Shown: positions 1-26,387 of the stretch, piece after piece
How positions within the stretch are numbered: position 1 is the first letter of the stretch
Layout: every line of letters starts with the position of its first letter
Assembly: GCA_005502875.1 (NCBI GenBank)
Contig: SCMV01000020.1
Span: forward strand, 1 to 64,000
Length of the DNA stretch: 64,000 bases
Direction of reading: 5' to 3'
Origin: Comamonadaceae bacterium 2PF
GTDB taxonomy: Bacteria; Pseudomonadota; Gammaproteobacteria; Burkholderiales; Burkholderiaceae_C
Notes under the pieces: generated by a model
Seen by the model: the letters and a program-made list of their open reading frames with translations, nothing else
What the model was told of the DNA's origin: nothing
Database searches by the model: none
Program-made: the position numbers and the translations under genes

Positions 1-43
1 GGGCGGTCCTCAGGGGGCGGGAAGCAAAAAAGTTCAGAGTGGC

Positions 44-1213
44 TCAGGCGTCGAGGGCTCGACCAACCAGCCAGTGCTTCAAAGGCCCCAGCCGCTCGAC
101 CGCCGACATGCCCGCGTTGCGCAGCGCCTTCAGGGGGCCGCGCGAATCTGCGAACAGGTGCAGCATGCCATCGGTGACGGAAGCCATGGCGCGTGTGGGC
201 CATTCTCGCTGGCGCACATAACGCTGCAGCAGGCGCTCATCGCCGGGCTCCCGCCAGGGCTCGGCGCGCCGGGCATCCACCAGCACGTTCAACAAGGTGT
301 CGACATCGGCCAGCCCCAGGTTGAGCCCTTGCCCGGCGAGCGGGTGAACCTGGTGGGCCGCATCGCCCAGCAGCACCCAACCCGGGCCCGCCCAGCGGGA
401 CGCCTGTGCCAGCGACAGGGGCCACGAGGCCAGCTCGGAGCTCAATTTCAGCTCACCGATCAGCGACAAGGCGTGCGGGTCGCTGGCCTGGATGGCCAGG
501 TTCAGCTCACGCTCGAAATCGGCGGCAGGCAGGCTGGTGAGCGCTTGCGCGCGCGCCTGAGGCACCGACCACACCAAACCGTACGAAGCCTGCGGCTCGG
601 GTTGGTTGAAGGGCAGCAAGGCCAACACATCGGGCGAGCGGAACCACTGACGGGCCACGCCCTGGTGAGGGCGCGAGGCCACCAGGCGAGCCGCCACGCC
701 GCTGTGCCCATAGGGCTGGCGGTCGAAGCCAATGCCCAAGGCCCGACGAGAATCAGAGAACTTGCCCTCGCAGATCGCCAGCAGCGAGGCCTGCACCGGG
801 GCATGCCCGTCTTTCAAAGGCCCCACCACCTCCACCCTTGGCGCAAAGCGCAAAGCGTCGCTGAGCAAGCGCTCCAGGGCACCGGCATCGGCGATCCAGG
901 CCAGCTCGTTGACGCGCTGCTGCCAGGCCGAGAACTCGAGGCTGCCGCCGTCGTCACCGCGGATCTGCATGCCGAAGACAGGGGCGGCAAAAGCCTGCAG
1001 GGCAGGCCAGATGCGAAGGCGGGCCAGCAAATCGATCGCACGGGCGTTGAGGGCGTAGGTGCGCACGTCCTGCGAGGTCGGGGCCTGGAAGGCCTCGGAC
1101 CTGGCCCAGGCCACGCTGAAGCCTTCGGCCGACAGGCCCAGGGCCAGGCTCATGGCCACGGCACCGGAGCCGCTCACGCACACATCGAATCGCTTGCCAG
1201 CGGGGGGATTCAT
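44..1213 (-). CDS. UbiH/UbiF/VisC-family FAD-dependent monooxygenase
   Basis: Predicted flavoprotein hydroxylase of 389 residues, of the family that hydroxylates the aromatic ring in ubiquinone synthesis. The N-terminus carries the dinucleotide-binding glycine motif GSGAVA at about residues 15-20. The second FAD motif, GDAAH followed by [12 protein letters not shown], starts near residue 283; this is the signature of the UbiH/UbiF/COQ6 group. Length matches the family. The start is supported by a GAGGA element about 10 bases upstream. It is divergent from ychF and separated from it by about 200 bases. Which ring position it acts on (UbiH, UbiF, UbiI or UbiM type) cannot be decided from the sequence alone. 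Confidence 0.88.
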   Translation of the reverse strand: MNPPAGKRFDVCVSGSGAVAMSLALGLSAEGFSVAWARSEAFQAPTSQDVRTYALNARAIDLLARLRIWPALQAFAAPVFGMQIRGDDGGSLEFSAWQQRVNELAWIADAGALERLLSDALRFAPRVEVVGPLKDGHAPVQASLLAICEGKFSDSRRALGIGFDRQPYGHSGVAARLVASRPHQGVARQWFRSPDVLALLPFNQPEPQASYGLVWSVPQARAQALTSLPAADFERELNLAIQASDPHALSLIGELKLSSELASWPLSLAQASRWAGPGWVLLGDAAHQVHPLAGQGLNLGLADVDTLLNVLVDARRAEPWREPGDERLLQRYVRQREWPTRAMASVTDGMLHLFADSRGPLKALRNAGMSAVERLGPLKHWLVGRALDA

Positions 1214-1420
1214 GAAATGGTTTTCCTCAGCGGTGGTGACCCCGGCAGACCGTGCCGGGCAAGACCGCGCCCGGTAATCTACCCGATGGCCAGTGGCACG
1301 GAGCGGCCCTTGGCAACGGGGCGCTTAAAATGCCGCGATTGCTGCCGTGCGTCAACGACACGCGTTCGCGCTGAGCGGCCCATCTCTTCCTGTCTTTTCC
1401 CCTCCTGCCATAGGAACACC

Positions 1421-2515
1421 ATGAGCCTCCAATGCGGCATCGTGGGTCTGCCCAACGTCGGCAAGTCCACCCTTTTCAACGCGCTGACCAAGGCCGGCAT
1501 CGCCGCCGAGAACTATCCGTTCTGCACCATCGAGCCCAACGTGGGTGTGGTGGAAGTGCCCGATCCGCGCCTGGCGCAGCTCTCCGAGATCGTCCAGCCC
1601 GAGCGCATCGTGCCGGCCATCGTCGAGTTCGTGGACATCGCCGGCCTGGTCGCTGGCGCCTCGCAGGGTGAAGGCCTGGGCAACCAGTTCCTCAGCCACA
1701 TCCGCGAAACCGACGCCATCGTCAACGTGGTGCGCTGCTTCGAAGACGACAACGTGATCCACGTGGCCGGCAAGGTCGACCCGATCGCCGACATCGAGGT
1801 CATCCAGACCGAGCTGTGCCTGGCCGACCTGGGCACCGTCGAAAAGAGCCTGCATCGCTACAACAAGGCTGCCCGCTCGGGCAACGACAAGGAAGCCGCC
1901 GCACTGGTCAAGGTGCTGGAGAAGTGCCAGGCCGCGCTGGACCAGGCCAAGCCCGTGCGCTCGATCGAGTTCAGCAAGGAAGAGCTGGCCATCCTCAAGC
2001 CCCTTTGCCTGATCACGGCCAAGCCCGCCATGTTCGTGGGCAACGTTTCGGAAACCGGCTTCGAGAACAACCCCTTCCTGGACCGCCTGCGCGAGTACGC
2101 CGCGGCTCAGAAGGGTGAGGTCGTGGCCATTTGCGCCAAGACCGAGGCCGAGCTGTCCGAGATGGAAGACGAGGACCGCGCCATGTTCCTGGCCGAGATG
2201 GGCCAGAGCGAGCCGGGCCTGAACCGCTTGATCCGCGCCGGCTTCAAGCTGCTGGGCCTGCAGACCTACTTCACGGCTGGCGTCAAGGAAGTGCGCGCCT
2301 GGACGGTGCCCATCGGTGCCACGGCCCCGCAGGCCGCCGGCGTCATCCACACCGACTTCGAGCGCGGCTTCATCCGCGCCCAGACCATCGCCTTCGAGGA
2401 CTTCATCCAGTACAAGGGCGAAACCGGTGCCAAAGAGGCTGGCAAGATGCGCGCCGAAGGCAAGGAATACATCGTCAAGGACGGCGATGTGCTGAACTTC
2501 CTGTTCAACGTGTGA
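1421..2515 (+). CDS. ychF: Redox-regulated ATPase/GTPase YchF (Obg family, OLA1-like)
   Basis: A 364-residue P-loop NTPase of the universal YchF/OLA1 family, which binds ribosomes and prefers ATP. The G1 loop GLPNVGKST is at residues 9-17, and the usual continuation into an [10 protein letters not shown] switch region follows. The DIAGLV G3 motif is present. The C-terminus has the TGS-like region with ADE-type sequence ending in [11 protein letters not shown], characteristic of YchF. The ATG at 1421 is preceded by AGGA, and the length equals the family norm. The open frame continues upstream without a stop, but no homologous sequence precedes this ATG. Confidence 0.97.
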   Translation: MSLQCGIVGLPNVGKSTLFNALTKAGIAAENYPFCTIEPNVGVVEVPDPRLAQLSEIVQPERIVPAIVEFVDIAGLVAGASQGEGLGNQFLSHIRETDAIVNVVRCFEDDNVIHVAGKVDPIADIEVIQTELCLADLGTVEKSLHRYNKAARSGNDKEAAALVKVLEKCQAALDQAKPVRSIEFSKEELAILKPLCLITAKPAMFVGNVSETGFENNPFLDRLREYAAAQKGEVVAICAKTEAELSEMEDEDRAMFLAEMGQSEPGLNRLIRAGFKLLGLQTYFTAGVKEVRAWTVPIGATAPQAAGVIHTDFERGFIRAQTIAFEDFIQYKGETGAKEAGKMRAEGKEYIVKDGDVLNFLFNV

Positions 2516-2516
2516 G

Positions 2517-2532
2517 CCGGGGCACACCCCGG
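2517..2532 (+). terminator. Short GC hairpin after ychF
   Basis: An inverted repeat CCGGGG-CACA-CCCCGG begins two bases after the ychF stop codon. The stem is six G/C pairs with a four-base loop, but no T-run follows. It may be a weak or factor-dependent terminator or an mRNA 3' end structure. Confidence 0.35.
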
Positions 2533-2693
2533 GCATGACAGGGGTCGCCGCCGGGAGGCGGTGATCCTTCACGGCCAAGGGTCCTTGTGGCCGCTCAAGG
2601 CGCTCAGGCAAACGGCCGATAGCACCTCATCCAGCGTTGCTGGCAGGGTGGTTGACTGCAAGGTGACGCACACGTTTGACCGTGGAGCCAGTC

Positions 2694-4256
2694 ATGTCCC
2701 TGAGCAGCTTGATGCGCCGTTTCACCATCCGCACCCGCATGAGGGGTGCCATCGCGATGGTGTTGTCACTCCTGCTGACCGTTGGCGTGGTTGGGCTTTT
2801 GGGCCTGCACCACACCATCGACGAGTCCCAGCATCACGCCGAACACACCTTCTCGGAAATGAGCGAGCTCGCGCACATGCGAGAGGCCAGCGCGCTGATG
2901 CGACTCGAAGCGATCCGGGTGGCGATGTTCGCCTCGGTGGGCGACATGGGTGGCTTCAAAGACCACGCCAAAGCCTGGCAGGAGCAGGCAGAAAAGCTCA
3001 AAAGCGAATCCAGCTCGATGCTCGAAGGCCCGGAGGACGAGGACAACCCCATCGTTCGCGCCTTGCAGCAGGACCTGCAAGCGCACCAGTCCAGCATGCA
3101 AGGCCTGATTCAGGCGATCAGCACGGGTCAGCTCGGCGGCGACAACGTTCAGCCCAAGGTGATGGCCGCCGTTGCGCTGGTCGACCCGATCGGCCCCAAG
3201 CTTGGGCAGATCGACCAGATCATGTCCGAGGAATCTGTAGAAGGGCAGGCATCGGTGGCGAACAACGCGAAATGGACGCAGGCCCTGTTCATCGCCGTCA
3301 TCCTGGTGGCCGCGCTCATCGTCACGCCCCTGACCCTGGTCAACCAGGAATCGATTTGCAAGCCAGTGGAGGCCGCCCGAGATGTGGCGCTGTCGATTTC
3401 CAAGGGCAGGCTCGACAACCACATTCGCGTCGATGGCGAGGACGAGGCAGGCGACCTGCTTCGCGCACTGGAACTGATGCAATCCGGGCTCAAGACCATC
3501 GTGGTCGAGGTCCGCGAGTCAGCCGATGCCATCTCGGTTGCCTCGACGGAGATCGCATCGGGCAACATGGACCTGTCCGGCCGCACGGAAACCGCCGCGT
3601 CCAGCCTGCAGCAGACCGCCAGCAGCATGGACGAGCTCACGCAGACGGTGCGTCAGAACGCCGACGCCGCCGGTTGCGCCAATGGCATCGCCCACGAGGC
3701 CGCCGATGCGGCAGAGCGCGGCAACGGCATCGTTTCGGGCGTGGTCTCCAGCATGGACGAGATCCAGCGCACGAGCCAGCGCATCCACGACATCATCAGC
3801 GTCATCGACGGCATCGCGTTTCAGACGAACATCCTGGCCCTGAACGCCGCCGTGGAAGCGGCCCGCGCGGGCGAACAGGGCCGCGGCTTCGCTGTGGTGG
3901 CCAGCGAGGTGCGCAGCCTGGCTCAGCGCAGTGCGAGCGCCGCACGCGAAATCAAGCAACTCATCCAGGATTCCGGGGAAAAGGTGGCTTCTGGCTCCCG
4001 GCTGGTGCAGGAAGCCGGTCAGGCGATGGAGGCGATCATCGGCAGTGTCCAGCGGGTCAGCCAGACGATCGGCGAGATCTCAGTGACCGCGTCCGAGCAG
4101 AGCAATGGCATCGGGCAGATCAACCTGGCGGTGGTCAACCTCGACCAGATGACGCAGCAAAACGCGGCACTGGTGGAGCAATCGGCCGCCGCATCGTCGA
4201 GCCTGCAGGAGCAGGCCGAGCGGCTCAAGCAGACGGTTGCGGCCTTCCAAGTCTGA
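2694..4256 (+). CDS. Methyl-accepting chemotaxis protein
   Basis: Transmembrane chemoreceptor of 520 residues. Order: a short cytoplasmic N-terminus, TM1 (about residues 17-40), a periplasmic four-helix-type ligand domain, TM2 (about 197-216), HAMP (about 217-270), then a long coiled-coil signalling domain. The conserved hairpin tip ([20 protein letters not shown] and onward) starts near residue 371; it binds CheA and CheW. I chose the ATG at 2694 because GGAG lies seven bases upstream; a TTG at 2676 in the same frame would add six residues. A gene for a small exported protein follows after 17 bases, and cheW lies about 800 bases downstream. The ligand is unknown. No CheA, CheR or CheB gene is in the window. 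Confidence 0.93.
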   Translation: MSLSSLMRRFTIRTRMRGAIAMVLSLLLTVGVVGLLGLHHTIDESQHHAEHTFSEMSELAHMREASALMRLEAIRVAMFASVGDMGGFKDHAKAWQEQAEKLKSESSSMLEGPEDEDNPIVRALQQDLQAHQSSMQGLIQAISTGQLGGDNVQPKVMAAVALVDPIGPKLGQIDQIMSEESVEGQASVANNAKWTQALFIAVILVAALIVTPLTLVNQESICKPVEAARDVALSISKGRLDNHIRVDGEDEAGDLLRALELMQSGLKTIVVEVRESADAISVASTEIASGNMDLSGRTETAASSLQQTASSMDELTQTVRQNADAAGCANGIAHEAADAAERGNGIVSGVVSSMDEIQRTSQRIHDIISVIDGIAFQTNILALNAAVEAARAGEQGRGFAVVASEVRSLAQRSASAAREIKQLIQDSGEKVASGSRLVQEAGQAMEAIIGSVQRVSQTIGEISVTASEQSNGIGQINLAVVNLDQMTQQNAALVEQSAAASSSLQEQAERLKQTVAAFQV

Positions 4257-4273
4257 GCGAACAGGAGCCGAAC

Positions 4274-4972
4274 ATGGCACAACTCACGATGAATTGGCTC
4301 CTGTCCGGGCTGGGCGCGATCGCTTGCCTGTCGGGCGCTCACGCCGCTCGCCCGCTGACGGTGGACGACACCGGCGTCAACGAGGTCGGCACCTGCCAGC
4401 TCGAATCCTGGCGCGACCACGAGCACGGCGCCAGGCACGTGCACGTGGCCCCCACTTGCGGCGTGCTGCCAGGGCTGGAGCTGAACCTGGAGCTGGTGCG
4501 CAGCTCGCCGGCCAGCGAGCAGTCGCAAGGGCGCTTCCTGGGTTTTCGCTGGGTGCCGCAGGCCGCCAAATGGGGCGAATGGCAGTTCGGGCTGAAAGCC
4601 GGCTGGCTGCAGGAAAAGCCCGCAGGGCAAACACGCTGGCAGGACGGTGACTGGTCTGCCGCCGTGATGGCGTCCCGCCCCTTGAGCGATTCGGTGACGC
4701 TGCTGATCAACGTGGGGCACAGCCACCTGACCGACCAGCAGCAAAAGCTGACCACGCATGGCGTGGCCCTGATGTGGAACCTGTCACCGCGCTGGATGCT
4801 CTACGCCGAAGCGCTGGGCGACACCCGGCACACCGTGCAAAAAGGCGCGGGCCTGCGCTACTGGGTGATCCCGGAGGTGCTGGGGCTGGACGTGACCGCC
4901 ATGCGCACGAACTCGCGGGCGGACTCGCGCGTGTGGGGCGTCGGATTCGGCTGGTATGGCATCCGGTTCTGA
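4274..4972 (+). CDS. Small exported protein, possible outer-membrane beta-barrel
   Basis: A 232-residue protein of unrecognised family. It begins with a clear signal peptide (hydrophobic core, GAHA at 21-24 and a likely cut after residue 24). The mature part has alternating polar and aromatic stretches and ends in WYGIRF; a terminal phenylalanine is typical of outer-membrane beta-barrels. The gene starts 17 bases after the chemoreceptor stop and carries AGGAG just upstream of its ATG, so the two are probably co-transcribed. Family and function are not established here; the barrel assignment is inference from pattern only. Confidence 0.7.
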   Translation: MAQLTMNWLLSGLGAIACLSGAHAARPLTVDDTGVNEVGTCQLESWRDHEHGARHVHVAPTCGVLPGLELNLELVRSSPASEQSQGRFLGFRWVPQAAKWGEWQFGLKAGWLQEKPAGQTRWQDGDWSAAVMASRPLSDSVTLLINVGHSHLTDQQQKLTTHGVALMWNLSPRWMLYAEALGDTRHTVQKGAGLRYWVIPEVLGLDVTAMRTNSRADSRVWGVGFGWYGIRF

Positions 4973-5085
4973 CCGGCGCGCAAGAGAGCCCTTCAGTTTT
5001 CCGGCAACCCGGCCGATACCCAAGTCTGAGAGCATTGAACCGGTGTGCGCCCCGCTCGGCGCACGAGGACCCCAAGAGGACCGAC

Positions 5086-5673
5086 ATGGAAACCCTGCAA
5101 GCCGCCCCCCAGACCAGCTCCCCCGCTCGCAGCGATGCAGCCTCATCCGCGGCAGGCTTGGGGGCGCGCCAGAACAACACCCGCCAGGTGCGCCATGCCG
5201 CCACGGGCCGTGAATTCCTCACGTTCCGACTGGGTTCCGAGGAGTACGGCATCGACATCCTGAAGGTTCAGGAGATCCGCTCCTACGAGCCGCCCACCAA
5301 GATCGCCAACGCCCCCGCCTACCTCAAAGGCGTGGTCAACCTGCGCGGCGTCATCGTCCCCATCGTGGACCTGCGCGTGAAGTTCAACTGCGTGCGCGAC
5401 GACGGCCAGTCCGACATCGACAGCTTCACCGTGGTGATCGTGCTCAACGTCAAGGGCCGCGTGGTCGGCGCCGTGGTCGACTCCGTCAGCGATGTGATGC
5501 AGCTGGCCGAGCAGATGATCCAGCCAGCCCCGGAGATGAGCGCCTCGGTGATCGACACCAGCTACATCACCGGCATCGCCAACATCAACGAGCGACTGCT
5601 GATCCTGATGGACATCGAGTCGCTGATGGGCAGCGCCGAAATGGGCCTGATCAACAGCCTGACCTCGCACTGA
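5086..5673 (+). CDS. cheW: Chemotaxis scaffold protein CheW
   Basis: A 195-residue CheW, the adaptor linking chemoreceptors to the kinase CheA. The CheW domain starts after a roughly 40-residue low-complexity N-terminus, with EFLTFRLGSEEYGIDILKV and the conserved YLKGVVNLRGVIVPIVDLR region. The ATG is preceded by AAGAGGA. It follows the receptor and the small exported protein on the same strand, with a 113-base gap that could hold its own promoter. A good intrinsic terminator ends the group. Confidence 0.96.
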   Translation: METLQAAPQTSSPARSDAASSAAGLGARQNNTRQVRHAATGREFLTFRLGSEEYGIDILKVQEIRSYEPPTKIANAPAYLKGVVNLRGVIVPIVDLRVKFNCVRDDGQSDIDSFTVVIVLNVKGRVVGAVVDSVSDVMQLAEQMIQPAPEMSASVIDTSYITGIANINERLLILMDIESLMGSAEMGLINSLTSH

Positions 5674-5733
5674 GCGTCACCCTCGCGGCGCGCGGGCCCA
5701 TGGGCCCAGGAAAACGCCGCGAGAAGCTGCACC

Positions 5734-5761
5734 AAGCCGAGCCACCGCGCTCGGCTTTTTT
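5734..5761 (+). terminator. Rho-independent terminator after cheW
   Basis: Inverted repeat AAGCCGAG / CTCGGCTT with an eight-base loop, followed by a run of six T on the plus strand. It ends the chemotaxis group just before the convergent permease gene. Confidence 0.85.
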
Positions 5762-5762
5762 G

Positions 5763-8459
5763 TCAGTCGGCGCGGCGCAACGTCATGGCCACGGGGCGCG
5801 CCAGCACCCCACGCAGGCTCCACCAGCCAGCACCCCAGGCCAGCAAGGCCCCGACGAAGGCGCCCACCAGGGGCCACCACCAGGGAGCCGTCCAGGGGAA
5901 CTCGAACACCCGCGAAGACAGCGCCCAGCCGATGGCCAGCGATGCCGACGCGGCCAACGCCCCCGCCAAGGCGCCCAAACCGATCAGCTCGAACCGCTGC
6001 ACGCGAGCCAGCAAACCCTGCGTCGCGCCCAGTGAACGCAGGACGGCCCACTCGCGCGCCCGGCGTTCGCGCGAAGTCATCAGCCCGGCCATCAAGACGA
6101 TGAGCCCGGCAGCCAGCGTGAACGCGAACAGGAACTCGACCGCCGTGATGACCTGGTCCAGCACCGACTGCACCTGCGCCAGCGTGGCCGTCACATCGAC
6201 CACGGTCACGTTCGGAAAGTCTTGCACCAGGGTTCGGTCCAGCACAGAGCCGGCCGGCATGCGAAAGGCGGTGATCCAGGTCGCGGGCCAGTTGGGCTCG
6301 GCGGCCCTGGGGGTCATCACGAAGAAGTTGACCCGCATGGACGACCAGTCCACCCGCCTCAGGCTGGTGATGCGGCGCTCGTCGAATTGGCCGGCCAGGT
6401 CAAAGCGCAAGTTGTCACCCAGCTTCAAACCCAGGGTTTGGGCAATGCCTTCTTCCACGCTGAACGCGTTCGGCTCATCGGGCAGGAATCGCCCACCGAC
6501 CAGGTCGTTGCGACGGGGTGGCTCCACGGCGTGGCTGAGGTTGAACTCGCGATCGACAAGGCGCTGGGCCCTGTCTTCCGCAAAATCTTGCGGCCGCACG
6601 GGTTTGCCATTGATGGCAACCAGGCGGCCACGCGCCATCGGGAACCAGTCGTATTGGTCCACCCCGCCCTTTCGCAAGGCCAGCTGGAAGGCCTCGACCT
6701 GGTCCGGCTGGATGTTGATGACGAAACGATTGGGGGCGTCAGGCGGGCTGGCGGCCTTCCAGCTGGTGATCAGGTCGGTGCGGATGAGCACCAGCAGCAT
6801 CAAGGCCAGCAGGCCAATGCCCAGGGCGCACACCTGAACGATGCTGTGGCCCGGCTGCGCCGTGACCTGGCGGGTGGCCAGGCTCAACCAATTGGGCAGC
6901 CGCTCGCCGTGGCGCTCGACCGCTCGACGCAGCAGCACGATGGCGAGCCCGCCCAGCAAGGCAAACAGCGCCATCGCGGCCACGAAGCCGCCCAGCGCGA
7001 TGCCGCCCATGCGCAGGTCGCGGGCCACGGCCAGCAACAGGCCGAACAGGGCCACGGCACCAAACAGCCCCATGGCCGCCGACCAGGGTCGCAAGCCGCC
7101 CAAATCGCGACGCAGCACGCGCAGGGGCGGCACGCTGGCCAGTTGCAGCACGGGAGGCAGGCCAAAGCCCAGCGTCAGCAGCACGCCCACACCCACGCCG
7201 AGCCCCCAGGGTTGCCAGCCAGCCTGCGGCAGACTGACTTTGACCAGGTTGGCCAGCAGCTCCACAAAAACCAGGTGGAAGGCCCAACCCAACATCAGGC
7301 CCAGGGCGCTCGCCAGCAGGCCCACGAACAGGAACTGCAGGCCGTAGATCCAGGCCATGGTGCGCTGGGGCACGCCCATGACGCGCAACAAGGCGCAATC
7401 GTCGAGGCGGCGCTGGGCAAAGTCCCGAGAGACCAGGGCCACCGCCACCGCCGACAGCAGGGCCGCCAGCAAAGCAACCAGTCGCAGGAACAGGCCGGCT
7501 CGGTCCAGCGTGGCGCGCATTTCCGGGCGTCCCTGGTCCAGCGTTTCGACCTTCAATCCGCGCAAGGCCTCGATGCGCTCACGGCTGTCAGAGACGAAAC
7601 GCTGCACTGCTTGAGCGGCTCGCCCGTTGTCTGGGCCTGACGCGTGCTCGGCATCCACCGCGCTGGTGAGTGCCGCCTTCGGCCCCTTGGCGGCTTCTGG
7701 TACCCCCGAGTCGCCGGGAGCCTGCGCATCACCCGCGCGCGCTGGCCCTGCCACCAGCAGGCGGTGGGTCACGCGGCTGGCTGGCTGCACCAGCTCCGTC
7801 GAGGCCAGGTCGGACTCGCGGATCAGCACACGTGGCGAAAAGTTGATGAACCCTGCCCCGCGATCAGGCTCGCTCTGAATGACCGCTGCGATGATGAAAC
7901 TGCGCTCACCCAGCCAGAGCGAGTCGCCCACCTGGAGGTTGAGTGCCAACAAGATGCCTGCGTCGACCCAGGCGTGGCCCGCCTCAGGCCCGCCCGCCGG
8001 AGCCGGGCCCGTGGGCTGGACCTGCCCGTCGGGCAGCAAGGCACCGAGTGTGAGGCGGCCGCGCAAGGGATGCCCAGCGCTGACCGCCTTGACAGCCGCC
8101 AGGCGAGCTTCGCCACCTTTGTCGTCGGGGGCGCGGGCCATGCTGGCCATCACCGAGGTGCGCGCCACCCGCAACCCCAGCTCCACGGCGCGCGCTTCGA
8201 ACTCGGCCGGCAGGGGCTGGTCTCCCACCACCACGGCGTCCGCGCCCATCAACTGGGCGGCGTCCCGACTCAACCCGCGCTCGATGCGGTCCGCGAAGAA
8301 GGCCACCGCCGTGAGCGCGGCCACGGCGAGCACCACGGCCACCAGCAGGAAACGCATGCTGCCCGAGCGCAGGTCGCGTCGGGTCTGCAGCAACGCCCAG
8401 CGCCAGGCGGCAATGCGGAGGGTGGGCGCTGTGTGGTTGGTCGGCAGGGTCTCGGGCAT
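5763..8459 (-). CDS. FtsX-type ABC transporter permease (YbbP-like, double FtsX domain)
   Basis: An 898-residue inner-membrane protein with about ten hydrophobic segments. TM1 follows the RFLLVAVV start at about residue 35. There is a large periplasmic region, a central group of TM segments, a second periplasmic domain and a C-terminal group. This duplicated FtsX/MacB-permease layout matches YbbP-type proteins, which work with a separate ATPase to handle lipoproteins or cell-envelope substrates. No ATPase (YbbA-like) gene is adjacent, which is unusual because the pair is normally coupled. It is convergent to cheW, and its stop codon lies just beyond that gene's terminator. Substrate unknown. 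Confidence 0.85.
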   Translation of the reverse strand: MPETLPTNHTAPTLRIAAWRWALLQTRRDLRSGSMRFLLVAVVLAVAALTAVAFFADRIERGLSRDAAQLMGADAVVVGDQPLPAEFEARAVELGLRVARTSVMASMARAPDDKGGEARLAAVKAVSAGHPLRGRLTLGALLPDGQVQPTGPAPAGGPEAGHAWVDAGILLALNLQVGDSLWLGERSFIIAAVIQSEPDRGAGFINFSPRVLIRESDLASTELVQPASRVTHRLLVAGPARAGDAQAPGDSGVPEAAKGPKAALTSAVDAEHASGPDNGRAAQAVQRFVSDSRERIEALRGLKVETLDQGRPEMRATLDRAGLFLRLVALLAALLSAVAVALVSRDFAQRRLDDCALLRVMGVPQRTMAWIYGLQFLFVGLLASALGLMLGWAFHLVFVELLANLVKVSLPQAGWQPWGLGVGVGVLLTLGFGLPPVLQLASVPPLRVLRRDLGGLRPWSAAMGLFGAVALFGLLLAVARDLRMGGIALGGFVAAMALFALLGGLAIVLLRRAVERHGERLPNWLSLATRQVTAQPGHSIVQVCALGIGLLALMLLVLIRTDLITSWKAASPPDAPNRFVINIQPDQVEAFQLALRKGGVDQYDWFPMARGRLVAINGKPVRPQDFAEDRAQRLVDREFNLSHAVEPPRRNDLVGGRFLPDEPNAFSVEEGIAQTLGLKLGDNLRFDLAGQFDERRITSLRRVDWSSMRVNFFVMTPRAAEPNWPATWITAFRMPAGSVLDRTLVQDFPNVTVVDVTATLAQVQSVLDQVITAVEFLFAFTLAAGLIVLMAGLMTSRERRAREWAVLRSLGATQGLLARVQRFELIGLGALAGALAASASLAIGWALSSRVFEFPWTAPWWWPLVGAFVGALLAWGAGWWSLRGVLARPVAMTLRRAD

Positions 8460-8568
8460 CGGATGAACAAGGGGCGAGAAAATCGGCCCCGGGTTGGCAC
8501 ACCAGCGGGCATCATCGCAGCATTCCCTCGGCCCTGCGCAGCATGAGGTCGGACGCTAGACTGGACGC

Positions 8569-11878
<3,310 letters not shown>

Positions 11879-11922
11879 GGGCAAACAGGTTGGCCAGGTT
11901 CTCAAGCACCTGGCGAGCGCAG

Positions 11923-13026
11923 TCAGTTCAGCGAGGCAGCAAGGCCCGTGCCGGGCTCTCCCGGGCGGGGTGGGCGCTGGTGAGCCAACTTCATCACCGC
12001 GGAGGGCAACTCGTTCTTCAAGGTGTGATCGGACCACACCTGGCGCCAGCGGCGCGCGCCCGGCAGGCCGTTGTAGAGCCCCAGGATGTGGCGGATGACC
12101 TGGTGCCAGCGCACCTCGCCATGCGCCCAGCCCTTGGTGCGCGCCATCTCGCGCTCGACGTAGGCCACCATGGCGGCCTCCACGCCCTCGCGGGTCAAGG
12201 CCTCGGCGCGCTTGGGGTGGCCGAAGAACAGCTCGTCCCACTCCGACAGGATCCAGGGCGTGTGATACGCCGCGCGCCCCACCATGACGCCGTCCAGCGT
12301 CACGCCGGGCAGCTCGGCATCGGGTTGCAGCTGCTCCAGGCAGGCGGCGTTGTCGGCCAGGCCGCCGTTGAGCACGATGGTCAGGTGCGGGAAGTCGCGC
12401 TTGAGCTGGTGCACGGTGCCGTAGCGCAGCGGCGGGATCTCGCGGTTTTCCTTCGGGCTCAGGCCCTTGAGCCAGGCGTTGCGCGCGTGCACGATGAAAA
12501 CCTGGCAGCCGGTTTCGGCCACGGTGCCCACGAAGTCGCGCACAAATTCATAGGACTCGCTCTGGTCGATGCCGATGCGGTGCTTGACGGTGATGGGCAT
12601 CTTCGGGTTGCCATCGACGGCATCGATCATGGCCTTGATGCAATCCGCCACGAGCGAGGCCTCGTTCATCAGGCAGGCCCCGAAGGCGCCGCGCTGCACG
12701 CGCTCGCTCGGGCAGCCGCAGTTCAGGTTGACCTCGTCGTAGCCCCACTTCAGGGCCAGCCTGGCGCATTCGGCCAAATCGGCCGGCTCGCTGCCACCGA
12801 GCTGCAGGGCCACCGGGTGCTCGAATTCATCGAAATCAAGGAAACGGTGCATGCCCCCGTGGATGATGGCCCCGGTGGTCAGCATCTCGGTGTACAGGCG
12901 CGCTTCGCTGCTCAGCAGGCGGTGGAAGTACCTGCAATGCCTGTCGGTCCAGTCCAGCATCGGCGCCACACAGGCGCGCCATGGCGAGGCATTGGAAAGG
13001 CTTGAAGCGGTGGGTAAATCGGACAC
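11923..13026 (-). CDS. dusA: tRNA-dihydrouridine(20/20a) synthase DusA
   Basis: A 367-residue FMN- and NADPH-dependent enzyme that reduces uridine in the tRNA D-loop. The TIM-barrel starts with APMLDWTDRHCRYFHR. The catalytic cysteine sits in NLNCGCPSERVQ, and the HARNAWLKGLSPKENR segment is specific to DusA versus DusB and DusC. Size fits the family. No good Shine-Dalgarno is visible before the ATG. The gene is divergent from the NRPS/PKS gene, with about 220 bases between its start and the small leader frame. Confidence 0.95.
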   Translation of the reverse strand: MSDLPTASSLSNASPWRACVAPMLDWTDRHCRYFHRLLSSEARLYTEMLTTGAIIHGGMHRFLDFDEFEHPVALQLGGSEPADLAECARLALKWGYDEVNLNCGCPSERVQRGAFGACLMNEASLVADCIKAMIDAVDGNPKMPITVKHRIGIDQSESYEFVRDFVGTVAETGCQVFIVHARNAWLKGLSPKENREIPPLRYGTVHQLKRDFPHLTIVLNGGLADNAACLEQLQPDAELPGVTLDGVMVGRAAYHTPWILSEWDELFFGHPKRAEALTREGVEAAMVAYVEREMARTKGWAHGEVRWHQVIRHILGLYNGLPGARRWRQVWSDHTLKNELPSAVMKLAHQRPPRPGEPGTGLAASLN

Positions 13027-13244
13027 AAGAGAAATTTGCTACGGAAATCAACAAAACCTGCCCTGTCACCCTTCAATCGTGGGGCCGATACAGGTAGTTA
13101 CGCAGGATGAAATCAAAATAAGATGAACACGGGCGTCCGTTCTGCGGACAAGGGCTTTCCGGGCATTTCGGAAACTCACCAACAGGCCGAAACGAGCCTG
13201 ATCCGCCCGCTCCAACCAACACACAGAAAACAGGACAGGACGTC
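13027..13244. other. Intergenic region between dusA and the biosynthetic cluster
   Basis: A 218-base, locally A/T-rich stretch that must hold the dusA promoter (minus strand) and the likely cluster promoter (plus strand). A TAAGAT at 13119-13124 could be a -10 box, but its -35 partner (TAGTTA at 13095-13100) is weak. Two small hairpins follow: GTCCG/CGGAC at 13135-13149 and TTTCCG/CGGAAA at 13156-13174. They would lie in the 5' leader of the cluster mRNA. No recognised regulator site. Confidence 0.4.
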
Positions 13245-13331
13245 ATGACCCAGCACCCATCCACGCCAAGCGTGACGGCCCAGCACTTTAGCCCAAGCCC
13301 CTTGACCCTGCCACCAGCCCCGGTGCGCTGA
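13245..13331 (+). CDS. Proline-rich 28-residue leader peptide upstream of the NRPS/PKS
   Basis: A short frame starting at an ATG with two AGGA elements 4 and 9 bases upstream. This is far better than the site in front of the large synthetase, which has none. It encodes 28 residues, seven of them proline, including a Pro-Pro-Ala-Pro stretch just before the stop. The stop (TGA, 13329-13331) is one base before the synthetase ATG at 13333, a layout typical of translational coupling. It is in a different frame from the synthetase. I recognise no family. It may be a regulatory leader peptide, a chance frame, or the true N-terminus if the sequence contains an indel. Confidence 0.5.
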   Translation: MTQHPSTPSVTAQHFSPSPLTLPPAPVR

Positions 13332-13332
13332 G

Positions 13333-26349
<13,017 letters not shown>

Positions 26350-26387
26350 TAACGAATGACCTACCGCGCCCTTGTCCTGACTTTGTG

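Noticed and set aside
74-1420. Upstream extension of the ychF frame to an ATG at 74
   Set aside because: It would run antisense through the UbiH-type gene and add non-homologous sequence; the ATG at 1421 has a ribosome site and the exact family start.
1352-2611. A 419-codon open frame on the minus strand opposite ychF
   Set aside because: YchF is certain; the opposite product is a compositional artefact.
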